DNA of 8,738 bases, taken from positions 1 through 8,738 of the forward strand of contig CAZSVI010000144.1 of the NCBI GenBank assembly GCA_964610205.1, read 5' to 3'. The DNA comes from CAZSVI01 sp964610205. Lineage in GTDB: Bacteria > Bacillota > Clostridia > DSM-8532. The notes beneath the pieces are model-generated. The model was given only the letters and a program-made list of their open reading frames with translations, was not told where the DNA came from and did no database searches. Of the stretch, positions 1 to 5,599 are shown in pieces. Each line of letters opens with the position of its first letter. Within the stretch, counting starts at the first letter, position 1. Both the position numbers and the translations under genes were made by a program.

Positions 1-17
1 CAATATTTTCTCCTTTT
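1..17 (-). promoter_or_regulatory. Ribosome binding site and probable TTG start of the next operon gene
   Basis: On the minus strand AAAAGGAG (17 to 10) is followed, after six bases, by TTG whose last base is position 1. This is a well-formed translation start for a gene that lies almost wholly outside the window. It sits 17 bases after the second stop of the solute-binding protein gene, so it is probably co-transcribed. By the usual order of such operons it would encode an ABC permease, but none of its sequence is visible. Confidence 0.5.
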
Positions 18-71
18 AAATTACTGATTACCGCCGAATATTTCAGAGAATTTCTGTTTTATTTCTGCCGA

Positions 72-1112
72 TTACTTCGCTATTAATTCATCATCCAGCT
101 TCATCGCTTTTATTTGGGAAATATCCTCAATACTATCGGGGTATTTTAAACCGGATACTACAGGCAGCATGATCTGATTATCAATAATGTACTGCTGTGT
201 TTCGTCCGATAACAGAAACCCCACCCATGCTATAGCAGCATCCGCATTCTTTGTGGATTTCATGATTTGAATATTTGTATTTTTAATTACCGTACCTTCT
301 TCAGGAAAAACATAATCTACAGGAGAACCTTCCGCCTTCATTGCACGAGCTGCCGCATCCTGAGTAATACCTATAACAGCTTCACCGGTGGCAACCTTCT
401 GCGCTGCATCGGAAGGACCCTTCACCAGAATTGCTCCATTGTTTTTGAGATTTTCAAAGTAATCCCATTCATAACCATTATTCAGCATTGTTCCTACCAT
501 ATGCGCCATCGCTCCCGAAGAAGAAGGATTCCCCAGTGAGATCTTGTTTTTGTAATCAGGGTTTAGAAGGTCTGAATAACCTTTAGGAATCTCTCTGATT
601 TTTTGGGTATTGTATATCAATACCATATTGGTAATGCCAAAGGAATAAAAGTACCCATCCTTATCCTTATATTCCTCTGCAAGCTTGTCCGCCCCTTCCG
701 GTACATATTGAAGAAGCTGTCCTCGTTCCTTCAATATAACCGATGCATCCGGTTCTGCTACTGAAATAGCATCCGCCACCACATTTTCAGCCTGCATTTC
801 AGCTTCAAGCTTTGCTAAAACAGTTCCTGTTCCGGCGCGATAAAGATTTATTGTCACGTCGGGCTGGACTTTTTTAAATTCCTCGATTAAACTTGTTACA
901 TTTGCTTCAGGCATTGAAGTATAATAAGTAATCGTGCCTGAAACTTTCGGTTTTTCGACTTCGGGTGGTTTTGTGCTCTCATTGGGTTTTGTGTCTTCAA
1001 CTTTAGCGCTCGTTTCACTTGTTTGGTTTGAGGCCGGTATCTGTACACAACCACTAAACAGGATTGCTACCGATAAACCAACCAACAACAATACATTCGC
1101 CTTTTTAATCAT
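72..1112 (-). CDS. ABC transporter solute-binding lipoprotein (AfuA/FbpA-like family 1 extracellular binding protein)
   Basis: This is a 346-residue exported binding protein that would capture a ligand outside the membrane and pass it to an ABC permease. The N-terminus has two lysines, a hydrophobic core and a lipobox ending FSGC, with the lipidated cysteine at residue 22. A Ser/Thr/Pro/Lys-rich linker follows to about residue 55, then a periplasmic-binding fold that begins GTITYYTSMPE, as in ferric-iron and phosphorylated-compound binding proteins. GGGGG lies eight bases before the ATG. The RpiR regulator gene is 106 bp upstream and a probable next gene starts downstream, so this is a transport operon. 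The ligand cannot be read from the sequence. RpiR proteins often sense sugar phosphates and AfuA itself binds hexose phosphates, so that class fits. The frame stays open after the TAA at 74-72 for another 16 codons to a second TAA at 23-21 (see findings), so the protein may be truncated by about 17 residues. Confidence 0.88.
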   Translation of the reverse strand: MIKKANVLLLVGLSVAILFSGCVQIPASNQTSETSAKVEDTKPNESTKPPEVEKPKVSGTITYYTSMPEANVTSLIEEFKKVQPDVTINLYRAGTGTVLAKLEAEMQAENVVADAISVAEPDASVILKERGQLLQYVPEGADKLAEEYKDKDGYFYSFGITNMVLIYNTQKIREIPKGYSDLLNPDYKNKISLGNPSSSGAMAHMVGTMLNNGYEWDYFENLKNNGAILVKGPSDAAQKVATGEAVIGITQDAAARAMKAEGSPVDYVFPEEGTVIKNTNIQIMKSTKNADAAIAWVGFLLSDETQQYIIDNQIMLPVVSGLKYPDSIEDISQIKAMKLDDELIAK

Positions 1113-1218
1113 AAATAATTACCCCCATATATTTATTTTAATTTAATTTAATATCTGTGCCTTCCCTGCATTAATACGGTTTTCTAACCGGAGATAAATA
1201 ATGTGCTTTATGAAATTT

Positions 1219-2076
1219 CTACGTATCTGAATTATTCAAACAGGCATTTTTCAACCAATCTAAATTCTCCATAGCCTTTAATGCCTGTTGCTCTTTATCC
1301 ATAGCTACTCGTAAAACGAGCGCATTACAGACAGTCATTGGAAAAGCCAGTGAGTTTAACTCATCAGTGGGTCCTCTTTTTACAATTAAAGATAATTGTG
1401 ATTTCCCTGCCAGTGGAGAAAGAGGATTTTCTACAAGCGCAATCGTAGACGCTCCAACCCTGTTTGCATAGTCAAGCGCGACAGATATTTCACCATAGCT
1501 TCTTTGAAATCCTATGGCTAATATTACATCCCCGCTCTTCAATGGCAATAAATTTTCAATAAGTTCCCGGCCACCGGTTGTTAATGCTTTTATATCTGCT
1601 CCTATTCTTCTGAAGCGAAACTCTAGAAAATCGACAAGTGATTTCGAAATTCCCAGTCCAACAATAAACAAACGATCCGAAGCCGATATTGTTTGAACAA
1701 CTGATTCAAATTTTTCCTCGTCTATTGATTGAAGGTAATGTGTCATATTTTCAATATCTTTCATTATTGATTTTTGCAGAAAATTCTGCGAGGAGGATTC
1801 CTTCTTCAGATTTGTAAGCAGCTTGTTTTTCCCGTTTAGTTGAGAGAGTAATAGTGTTCTAAGGTAATTTTGGAATTCATTGTACCCTTTAAAACCCAAC
1901 GCTTTGGTAAACCGGGTCAGGCTGGCTTCGGATACCCCCATCATCTGACTGCATTGCGTAATAGTCAGCATCACATATTTCTCATGTTGTGCAAGAATTA
2001 AGTCAGATATTTTCTTTTGATTCGGGCTGAATTTTTCATAGGATTGTTTTATTAAGTCTTCAAGTTTTTCCAGCAT
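1219..2076 (-). CDS. RpiR/MurR-family transcriptional regulator
   Basis: This 285-residue DNA-binding regulator has the usual length and two-domain order of the RpiR family. Residues 1 to about 77 form the HTH_6 domain, with the recognition segment GVSEASLTRFTKALGFKGYNEF closely matching the family pattern. After a linker, residues of about 110 to 255 form a SIS domain, a sugar-phosphate-binding fold, visible in the stretches RLFIVGLGISKSLVDF and GDVILAIGFQRSYGE. The ATG at 2076 is preceded by GAGGGG with a 10-base gap. It is first in a minus-strand operon with the solute-binding lipoprotein gene, so it probably controls that transporter in response to an imported or derived phosphorylated metabolite. 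Its promoter carries two matching inverted repeats, which suggests autoregulation. The exact effector is unknown. Confidence 0.92.
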   Translation of the reverse strand: MLEKLEDLIKQSYEKFSPNQKKISDLILAQHEKYVMLTITQCSQMMGVSEASLTRFTKALGFKGYNEFQNYLRTLLLSQLNGKNKLLTNLKKESSSQNFLQKSIMKDIENMTHYLQSIDEEKFESVVQTISASDRLFIVGLGISKSLVDFLEFRFRRIGADIKALTTGGRELIENLLPLKSGDVILAIGFQRSYGEISVALDYANRVGASTIALVENPLSPLAGKSQLSLIVKRGPTDELNSLAFPMTVCNALVLRVAMDKEQQALKAMENLDWLKNACLNNSDT

Positions 2077-2125
2077 GACATCATTTCCCCTCTTTATCAG
2101 GAATGAAAATATATCTCGTACTTTT

Positions 2126-2154
2126 ATAATACTGAAAATTTATTTTCATGTCAA
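2126..2154 (-). promoter_or_regulatory. Housekeeping-type promoter of the rpiR-like gene
   Basis: On the minus strand the -35 box TTGACA (2154 to 2149) is perfect. It is followed by exactly 17 bases and TATTAT (2131 to 2126), five of six matching the -10 consensus. Transcription would start near 2119, leaving a leader of about 43 bases before the ATG at 2076. An operator-like inverted repeat fills the spacer. Confidence 0.82.
2133..2148. promoter_or_regulatory. Probable RpiR operator 1, inside the promoter spacer
   Basis: The site is a perfect inverted repeat, TGAAAAT-TT-ATTTTCA on the plus strand, with seven-base arms. It occupies almost the whole gap between the -35 and -10 boxes, so a protein bound there would block RNA polymerase. 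TGAAA...TTTCA palindromes are typical of RpiR-family targets. Assignment to the adjacent regulator is inference from position and from the second copy nearby. Confidence 0.65.
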
Positions 2155-2162
2155 TACCTTTT

Positions 2163-2178
2163 TGAAAATTTTATTTCA
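2163..2178. promoter_or_regulatory. Probable RpiR operator 2, upstream of the -35 box
   Basis: TGAAAATTTTATTTCA has the same TGAAA-N6-TTTCA plan as operator 1. The two sites begin 30 bp apart, close to three helical turns, so two dimers would bind on the same face of the DNA. The inner bases are less symmetric than in operator 1, suggesting a weaker site. Confidence 0.5.
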
Positions 2179-2299
2179 CATTGTTATTAAAGCCGTCCAA
2201 GCATGATTACTTTTATTCTTTGGTGTATTAACACATACCTGATACATAACGAGATCCAGAAATAAAGCTCCGTCCGGCCGATATAGGGGAATTATCGAT

Positions 2300-2353
2300 T
2301 TTTTCGAAAAAAGAAAAACAAAAGCCGGATAACCATTCGGGTTATTCCGGCTT
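2300..2353 (-). terminator. Rho-independent terminator of the ATPase transcript
   Basis: On the minus strand AAGCCGGAATAACC (2353 to 2340) pairs with GGTTATCCGGCTT (2334 to 2322) with one bulged base and a short loop. A T-rich run with only a few interruptions follows to about 2300. It lies about 130 bp after the ATPase stop codon, so it ends that transcript before the rpiR promoter region. The stretch from 2179 to 2299 beyond it holds no gene that I can see. Confidence 0.8.
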
Positions 2354-2354
2354 A

Positions 2355-2369
2355 CTTATTCAGAATAAG
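2355..2369. repeat. Short perfect inverted repeat CTTATTC-A-GAATAAG
   Basis: Seven-base arms flank a single central base, just upstream (in the minus sense) of the terminator. The near absence of a loop makes a protein-binding palindrome more likely than an RNA hairpin. The stop codon of the small ORF at 2360-2458 lies inside it. No function can be assigned. Confidence 0.3.
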
Positions 2370-2458
2370 TTCATCATATAATTGATTATGTTTATACCTC
2401 CGAATAGACTTCCATACTCATTTGCCACACCAGCCCATGAGTAAAAACAGAGAGCCAT
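2360..2458 (-). CDS. Possible 32-residue hydrophobic small protein (weak)
   Basis: An ATG at 2458 opens a 32-codon frame ending in TGA at 2362-2360. The predicted peptide is aromatic and hydrophobic (starting MALCFYSWAGVANEYG and rich in Ile, Asn, Met and Phe), without a clean membrane helix. The frame is continuous with that of the upstream ATPase gene, separated only by that gene's TAA and six sense codons, so this could be a translated short ORF, a readthrough extension or chance. The best ribosome site, AGGA, is about 14 bases from the ATG, which is too far to be convincing. I do not recognise a family. Confidence 0.2.
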   Translation of the reverse strand: MALCFYSWAGVANEYGSLFGGINIINYMMNLF

Positions 2459-2479
2459 TAATGTGATAGCATCCTGTGT

Positions 2480-3592
2480 TTAGCGGCATCCGGAACAATC
2501 TTTATTTTTATACCGAAGTATTTTTGCCAGCATATCTTCCTTACATTTTTCCACACCACTGAAATTCATGTTGGGGATATAAAAGCTTTCCAGTTCATCA
2601 TGGTATGCCTTAGCCTTCCTGATGGTATCAATGGCTCTGTTTAGCAGCTTATCAAATTCCTCTTCGTTGAATCTGATTGTTTCCTTAAAAGCTCCGGTTA
2701 TGGAACCATCCAGATATTCGTTCAAATCTACTTCCATGGCTGCTTTCCGGTCAACAGAGTGAACAGAATTGCTTGTCGTTATGGAAATATTGAGTTCGGG
2801 GATAATCAAATGCTCCAGTTTATATGGATTCAGCGCGCAGTAATAGGATTCTGTATACAATCCCCGTTCTGCCACGGCAAGCCTTACCCTCTCCAGAATC
2901 CGTTCGGCACCGGTTCCGGGCTTTCCGTGCAGAACAACAACTTCGTCAGTCGTTATTAATGCGTTAAGATAGTTGACAAACCCCTTTGGAGTTATTGCCG
3001 ATGCGAACAGGCGGCGCTGTTTTCCTTCAACGCAAGAAACGTCCATCCCTTCGAATATTTTTTTATTTATACTTGAAATACATACGTTTACCTTTCCGTG
3101 ATTCACCGCCTGTTTATAAATTATCTCATTATCCGTGTAAATGCTGTAGGCTGCCTGAATATACCGGTATGCCCTTTCAAAAATACCCTTGATTTCTTTG
3201 TTTATTTTTAATATTTCCGCTTTGTGCTGAGAAAACCCTTCTTCATTCCAAAACTCACCCAGATTAATAATTTCATCTACGGCTCCGGGATTCTTGGGGT
3301 CAACGATATGAGGAGAAGTGCCGTCCATCAGAGCAACATTTATTTGCGGAAAAACAATCCCATCAAGACTGTCAGGGTCGCTGGAGCAATGCATATACTC
3401 AACATCTGAACCACTATCGCGCATACCACCCGCAATTTGCTTCATGAATGTTGATTTTCCCACACCGGGTCCGCCTTTCAGAATAAATATCCTTTCAGCC
3501 TTTTCCTGCGGCAGAATATAATCATAATAACTGAAAAAACCTTTGTACGTATTCCCTCCCGGGAACATATGCCTTGCATTTCCCTGTGTCAT
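2480..3592 (-). CDS. P-loop ATPase with two nucleotide-binding-like halves (PRK06851-type family)
   Basis: This 370-residue soluble protein has a classical Walker A motif, GGPGVGKST, at residues 40-48, and a VALMDGTSPH segment near residues 86-95 that can supply the acidic Walker B-like region. The second half opens with VVVLHGKPGTGAER (218-231), which has the shape of another Walker A, but the catalytic lysine is replaced by alanine. The repeated-half plan and length match a poorly characterised ATPase family of sporulating Firmicutes that I recall as PRK06851; its biochemical role is not known to me. The C-terminus ends with a CSGC motif. I chose the ATG at 3592 because GGAGG (3604-3600) lies seven bases upstream and because the family-like sequence begins here; the frame is open for another 59 codons upstream, but those residues do not resemble the family. 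It stands alone between a structured RNA leader and a terminator. Confidence 0.72.
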   Translation of the reverse strand: MTQGNARHMFPGGNTYKGFFSYYDYILPQEKAERIFILKGGPGVGKSTFMKQIAGGMRDSGSDVEYMHCSSDPDSLDGIVFPQINVALMDGTSPHIVDPKNPGAVDEIINLGEFWNEEGFSQHKAEILKINKEIKGIFERAYRYIQAAYSIYTDNEIIYKQAVNHGKVNVCISSINKKIFEGMDVSCVEGKQRRLFASAITPKGFVNYLNALITTDEVVVLHGKPGTGAERILERVRLAVAERGLYTESYYCALNPYKLEHLIIPELNISITTSNSVHSVDRKAAMEVDLNEYLDGSITGAFKETIRFNEEEFDKLLNRAIDTIRKAKAYHDELESFYIPNMNFSGVEKCKEDMLAKILRYKNKDCSGCR

Positions 3593-3667
3593 AAACATAC
3601 CTCCATGCTTCTGCGAATTACACTTCCCCTGCGGGCCTGAAAAGCTTATCACTCCCGGGCCAATCAT

Positions 3668-3673
3668 ATTATA
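3668..3673 (-). promoter_or_regulatory. Candidate -10 box upstream of the ATPase gene
   Basis: The minus strand reads TATAAT, preceded by CA, about 75 bases before the chosen start codon. No good housekeeping -35 box stands 16 to 18 bases upstream. CATATAAT is one base from the sporulation sigma-E -10 pattern, but the corresponding -35 is also poor. It could allow transcription of the ATPase gene independently of the RNA leader. Confidence 0.22.
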
Positions 3674-3787
3674 TGATTTTGCTTTCCGCTTTATTATTGA
3701 GAATAATTTTTCACGGGCATTAAATACACTCGTTCTGCAAAAGTTGAACATTTCTCTAACCGGGGTCATGATAGATTGTTACAGGTC

Positions 3788-3802
3788 AGAGGTAATACCT
3801 CT
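3788..3802. repeat. Hairpin AGAGGT-N3-ACCTCT just 3' of the structured RNA
   Basis: A perfect six-base stem with a three-base loop lies 23 bp downstream (minus sense) of the closing stem of the structured RNA. No run of T follows on either strand, so it is not a standard terminator. It may stabilise the 3' end of the RNA or form part of the leader. Confidence 0.4.
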
Positions 3803-3825
3803 CAATCCGCGGGGCCTGATTTATT

Positions 3826-4075
3826 GGGTCGAGTCATATGGTACGTTCCAGTTGGTACGCACCTTTATTCGGATGTTTCACTCCTTGTGCGACAAGCACT
3901 TACTACTACTCCCGTTCTTAGCATAGAAAAGTGTCGTTGTGTGAGGTCTCCATATCCCGGGTCGCTCAGTTACGCGCTTTAAGGCTGATAATAGCAGTAT
4001 GGCTCTGCAGATGTAGCCCTGCGTCATCGAAAAGAGGTGCGCACCAACCGGAGCGCACCGGCAATGCCTCGACCC
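3826..4075 (-). ncRNA. Large structured non-coding RNA with a predicted 10-bp kissing loop; possibly raiA-motif class
   Basis: Read on the minus strand, GGGTCGAG (4075-4068) pairs with CTCGACCC (3833-3826), closing a 250-nt domain. Inside the 5' end a hairpin GGTGCGC/GCGCACC has the loop TCCGGTTGGT. Inside the 3' end a hairpin GGTGCGT/ACGTACC has the loop ACCAACTGGA. The two loops are complementary over all ten bases. An arm at about 4024-3973 nests ACGC/GCGT, AGGGCT/AGCCTT and GCAG/CTGC. A central arm pairs CGAC-ACTT with AAGT-(GCTT)-GTCG around a TTCT/AGAA hairpin. Strand choice rests on two G-U pairs, one in the 3' hairpin stem and one in the kissing helix, that would be A-C mismatches on the other strand. 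No convincing ORF explains the block. It lies 233 bp upstream of the ATPase start, in the same sense. The size and the Clostridial setting recall raiA-motif RNA, but I cannot check the consensus. A weak -10 (TACAAT, 4116-4111) precedes it. Confidence 0.75.
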
Positions 4076-4110
4076 GTTAAAGCATCCGAACCACCCGCTA
4101 TGTTAAACTT

Positions 4111-4116
4111 ATTGTA
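4111..4116 (-). promoter_or_regulatory. Weak candidate -10 box for the structured RNA
   Basis: The minus strand reads TACAAT about 35 bases before the closing stem of the RNA. No recognisable -35 box stands at the right distance. A better -10, TATAAT, lies further up at 4150-4145, also without a good -35. The RNA start is therefore unresolved. Confidence 0.25.
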
Positions 4117-4168
4117 CCTCTGAATAGCAAAGATAGATTTCCGGATTATATTACGTTTATGCAAAGAT

Positions 4169-4197
4169 TTGACATGATACTTGAAAAAAAGTAAAAT
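4169..4197 (+). promoter_or_regulatory. Near-consensus sigma-A promoter of the ECF sigma factor gene
   Basis: TTGACA (4169-4174) is perfect and is followed by exactly 17 bases and TAAAAT (4192-4197), five of six matching. Transcription would start near 4204, about 50 bases before the sigma factor ATG. The ECF operon therefore appears to have constitutive housekeeping transcription rather than only autoregulation. It points away from the structured RNA, so the intervening region is divergent. Confidence 0.8.
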
Positions 4198-4252
4198 TAT
4201 ATTAATGGTCGTATTTACTAAAATTAGTATTTTAATCAGGAGCGTAAAACCT

Positions 4253-4816
4253 ATGTTGTTTTTTCTTTCAGCAAATGAAGACGAATACATCAGAAATAAG
4301 ATTGAGGAAATATATGATTTATACTATAAAATTCTATTCTTTACTGCAATGGATATTTTAAAGGATTCTCATGAGGCTGAAGATACGGTTCAATCCGCCA
4401 TGATAAAAATATATGAGCATATAGATAAAATTAATGATATTAAGTGTAACAAAACAAAGGGTTTTCTTGTTATTATAGTTAGAAACCTTGCAATTAACGC
4501 TTATAATTCAAGAAAAAAAAGAGTTGAAGATAACATGGAAAATATCGATTATGTTTTAGCCGACAAAGCGGAGATGAATCCGGAGCAGTTTATGCTTAAA
4601 ATAGACAATGCCGAATGGATAGCACGCAAATTAGCGTTAATAAACCCCATATATGCGGATGTTTTAGTTCTAAGATATACATATCAATTTTCTAACGACG
4701 AGATAGCTTATTTGATGAATACTTCAGAGGGCAGCATCAGGGTAAAATTATCCCGCGCTCGGAAAGCTTTACGGGAAATAATGGAAGGTGAGTACTATGA
4801 ACGAAAAAATGAATAG
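4253..4816 (+). CDS. ECF-type RNA polymerase sigma factor
   Basis: This 187-residue protein would redirect RNA polymerase to a small regulon. Region 2 spans roughly residues 15-75, with IYDLYYKILFFTAMDIL followed by the DNA-melting and -10-binding stretch. Region 4 spans about 125-185, with LRYTYQFSNDEIAYLMNTSEGSIRVKLSRARKAL as a clear helix-turn-helix for the -35 box. The stretch between is short, as in ECF (group 4) factors, and region 3 is absent. I chose ATG 4253, with AGGAG ten bases upstream and the family-typical opening MLFFLSANEDEYIRNKIEE. A longer frame from 4181 would begin inside the promoter and can be dismissed. Its end overlaps the start of the anti-sigma gene by 20 bp, implying translational coupling. 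The partner is a DUF4367-type membrane protein, a common arrangement in Clostridia. The inducing signal is unknown. Confidence 0.93.
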   Translation: MLFFLSANEDEYIRNKIEEIYDLYYKILFFTAMDILKDSHEAEDTVQSAMIKIYEHIDKINDIKCNKTKGFLVIIVRNLAINAYNSRKKRVEDNMENIDYVLADKAEMNPEQFMLKIDNAEWIARKLALINPIYADVLVLRYTYQFSNDEIAYLMNTSEGSIRVKLSRARKALREIMEGEYYERKNE

Positions 4817-5518
4817 GGAGGATATGACAGCAGAGAAGTTAATGTCTGCTTATTATGTGTATATTGGCGAGCACCATTTGGATAATATTTGTCGTGACAT
4901 AGACTGCTTAAAAAATGAAATAGACAGCATTAAGGTACCTGCAAGCATGGAAACCTGGTTTTCTCGATATGCTAAAAACATCAGAAAAAAAGAAACAGGG
5001 AAAATCATAACAAGGAAATTAAAGAGTATTTCAAAAAAAGCAGCAATTATTTTATTGGTATTATCCGCATCCTTGTTTTTCATTACTGTAAGTGTTGAGG
5101 CTATACGGATAAAAGTGCTTAATTTTTTCATGGAAGACCATGATAAATACACTATTATTAGGATTGAAGAAAATTTAATTGAATCCGGTTTTTCCATTGG
5201 AGTGGAGGATTATTATTTCCCGTCATATTTACCTGATGGCTTTAAGATAGATAGTATAGATGAAGAATTATAGAATTCAGTAATGAAAGCAGTGGACATA
5301 TACTTTATTCCCAGGCTCCGAATGGAACCGATTATCAGTTTGATACCGAAAATGGAACAGTAAAAGAGATTTTAATAAATGCCGATAAAGGTATTCTCAT
5401 TCAAAAAGAAGGCAGAAACATTTTATTCTGGAATAATGACGAGTTTAGTTTCTATATCATATCCGAAATAAATTCGGAAGAACTAATAAAAATAGCCCAG
5501 AGCACAGGAAAAAAATAA
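4797..5518 (+). pseudogene. DUF4367-type membrane anti-sigma factor, frameshifted
   Basis: The 5' part (4797-5273) encodes 158 residues. A soluble N-terminal segment (1-80) would hold the sigma factor, one membrane helix lies at about 82-101 (AAIILLVLSASLFFITVSV), and an external segment has the family-like opening RIKVLNFFMEDHDKYT and the motif YFPSYLPDGFKIDSI. It stops at TAG 5271-5273. From 5270 the next frame continues for 82 codons (IEFSNESSGHILYSQAPNG onward) to TAA at 5516-5518, giving the remainder of the DUF4367 domain. A single missing base near 5268-5270 would join both parts into about 240 residues, a normal length. The start ATG 4797 has GGAAGG eight bases upstream; ATG 4824 is a weaker alternative. 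If the shift is real, the membrane anchor and sigma-binding part are made but the external sensing domain is cut, which could alter signalling. A sequencing error is equally possible. Confidence 0.82.
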
Positions 5519-5548
5519 GAACCCTTTTTAAAAAAAGTTTAAAAATAC

Positions 5549-5577
5549 TGTAACAATATACCACTCTCATTTGTTAT
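5549..5577 (+). promoter_or_regulatory. Candidate ECF-type promoter of the secreted protein gene
   Basis: TGTAAC (5549-5554) resembles the AAC-containing -35 element of many ECF promoters. It is followed after 17 bases by TGTTAT, a poor -10 for the housekeeping factor. There is no good TTGACA/TATAAT pair in the gap between 5518 and 5600. Recognition by the adjacent ECF factor is inference. Confidence 0.3.
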
Positions 5578-5599
5578 TAATATAGAGGAGTTGATTAAA

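Noticed and set aside
1177..1190. CGGTT-N4-AACCG hairpin between the regulator and the binding-protein genes as a terminator
   Set aside because: The stem is only five pairs and no T run follows on the minus strand; at most it modulates the operon transcript.
3593..3769. N-terminal extension of the ATPase to an ATG at 3769
   Set aside because: The family-like sequence starts at the ATG at 3592, which has GGAGG at ideal distance; the extra 59 residues look like translated leader.
3543..3926. A 127-codon plus-strand frame opposite the ATPase leader and the RNA
   Set aside because: It is antisense to the ATPase start and to the structured RNA, is rich in Cys and Pro as shadow frames often are, and has no ribosome site of note.
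3826..4075. Group II or group I intron fragment, RNase P RNA, tmRNA, 6S RNA or T-box leader
   Set aside because: No intron domain V, RNase P or tmRNA core motifs, or T-box sequence can be found, and the closing stem with paired flanking hairpins does not match those folds.
4181..4252. Longer ECF sigma factor starting at 4181
   Set aside because: This start lies inside the spacer of the near-consensus promoter, upstream of the predicted transcript start; ATG 4253 has its own AGGAG.
4024..4290. An 88-codon minus-strand frame across the ECF promoter region and the 5' part of the structured RNA
   Set aside because: It overlaps the start of the clear ECF gene and a strong plus-strand promoter, its C-terminal part is the folded RNA, and it has no family resemblance.
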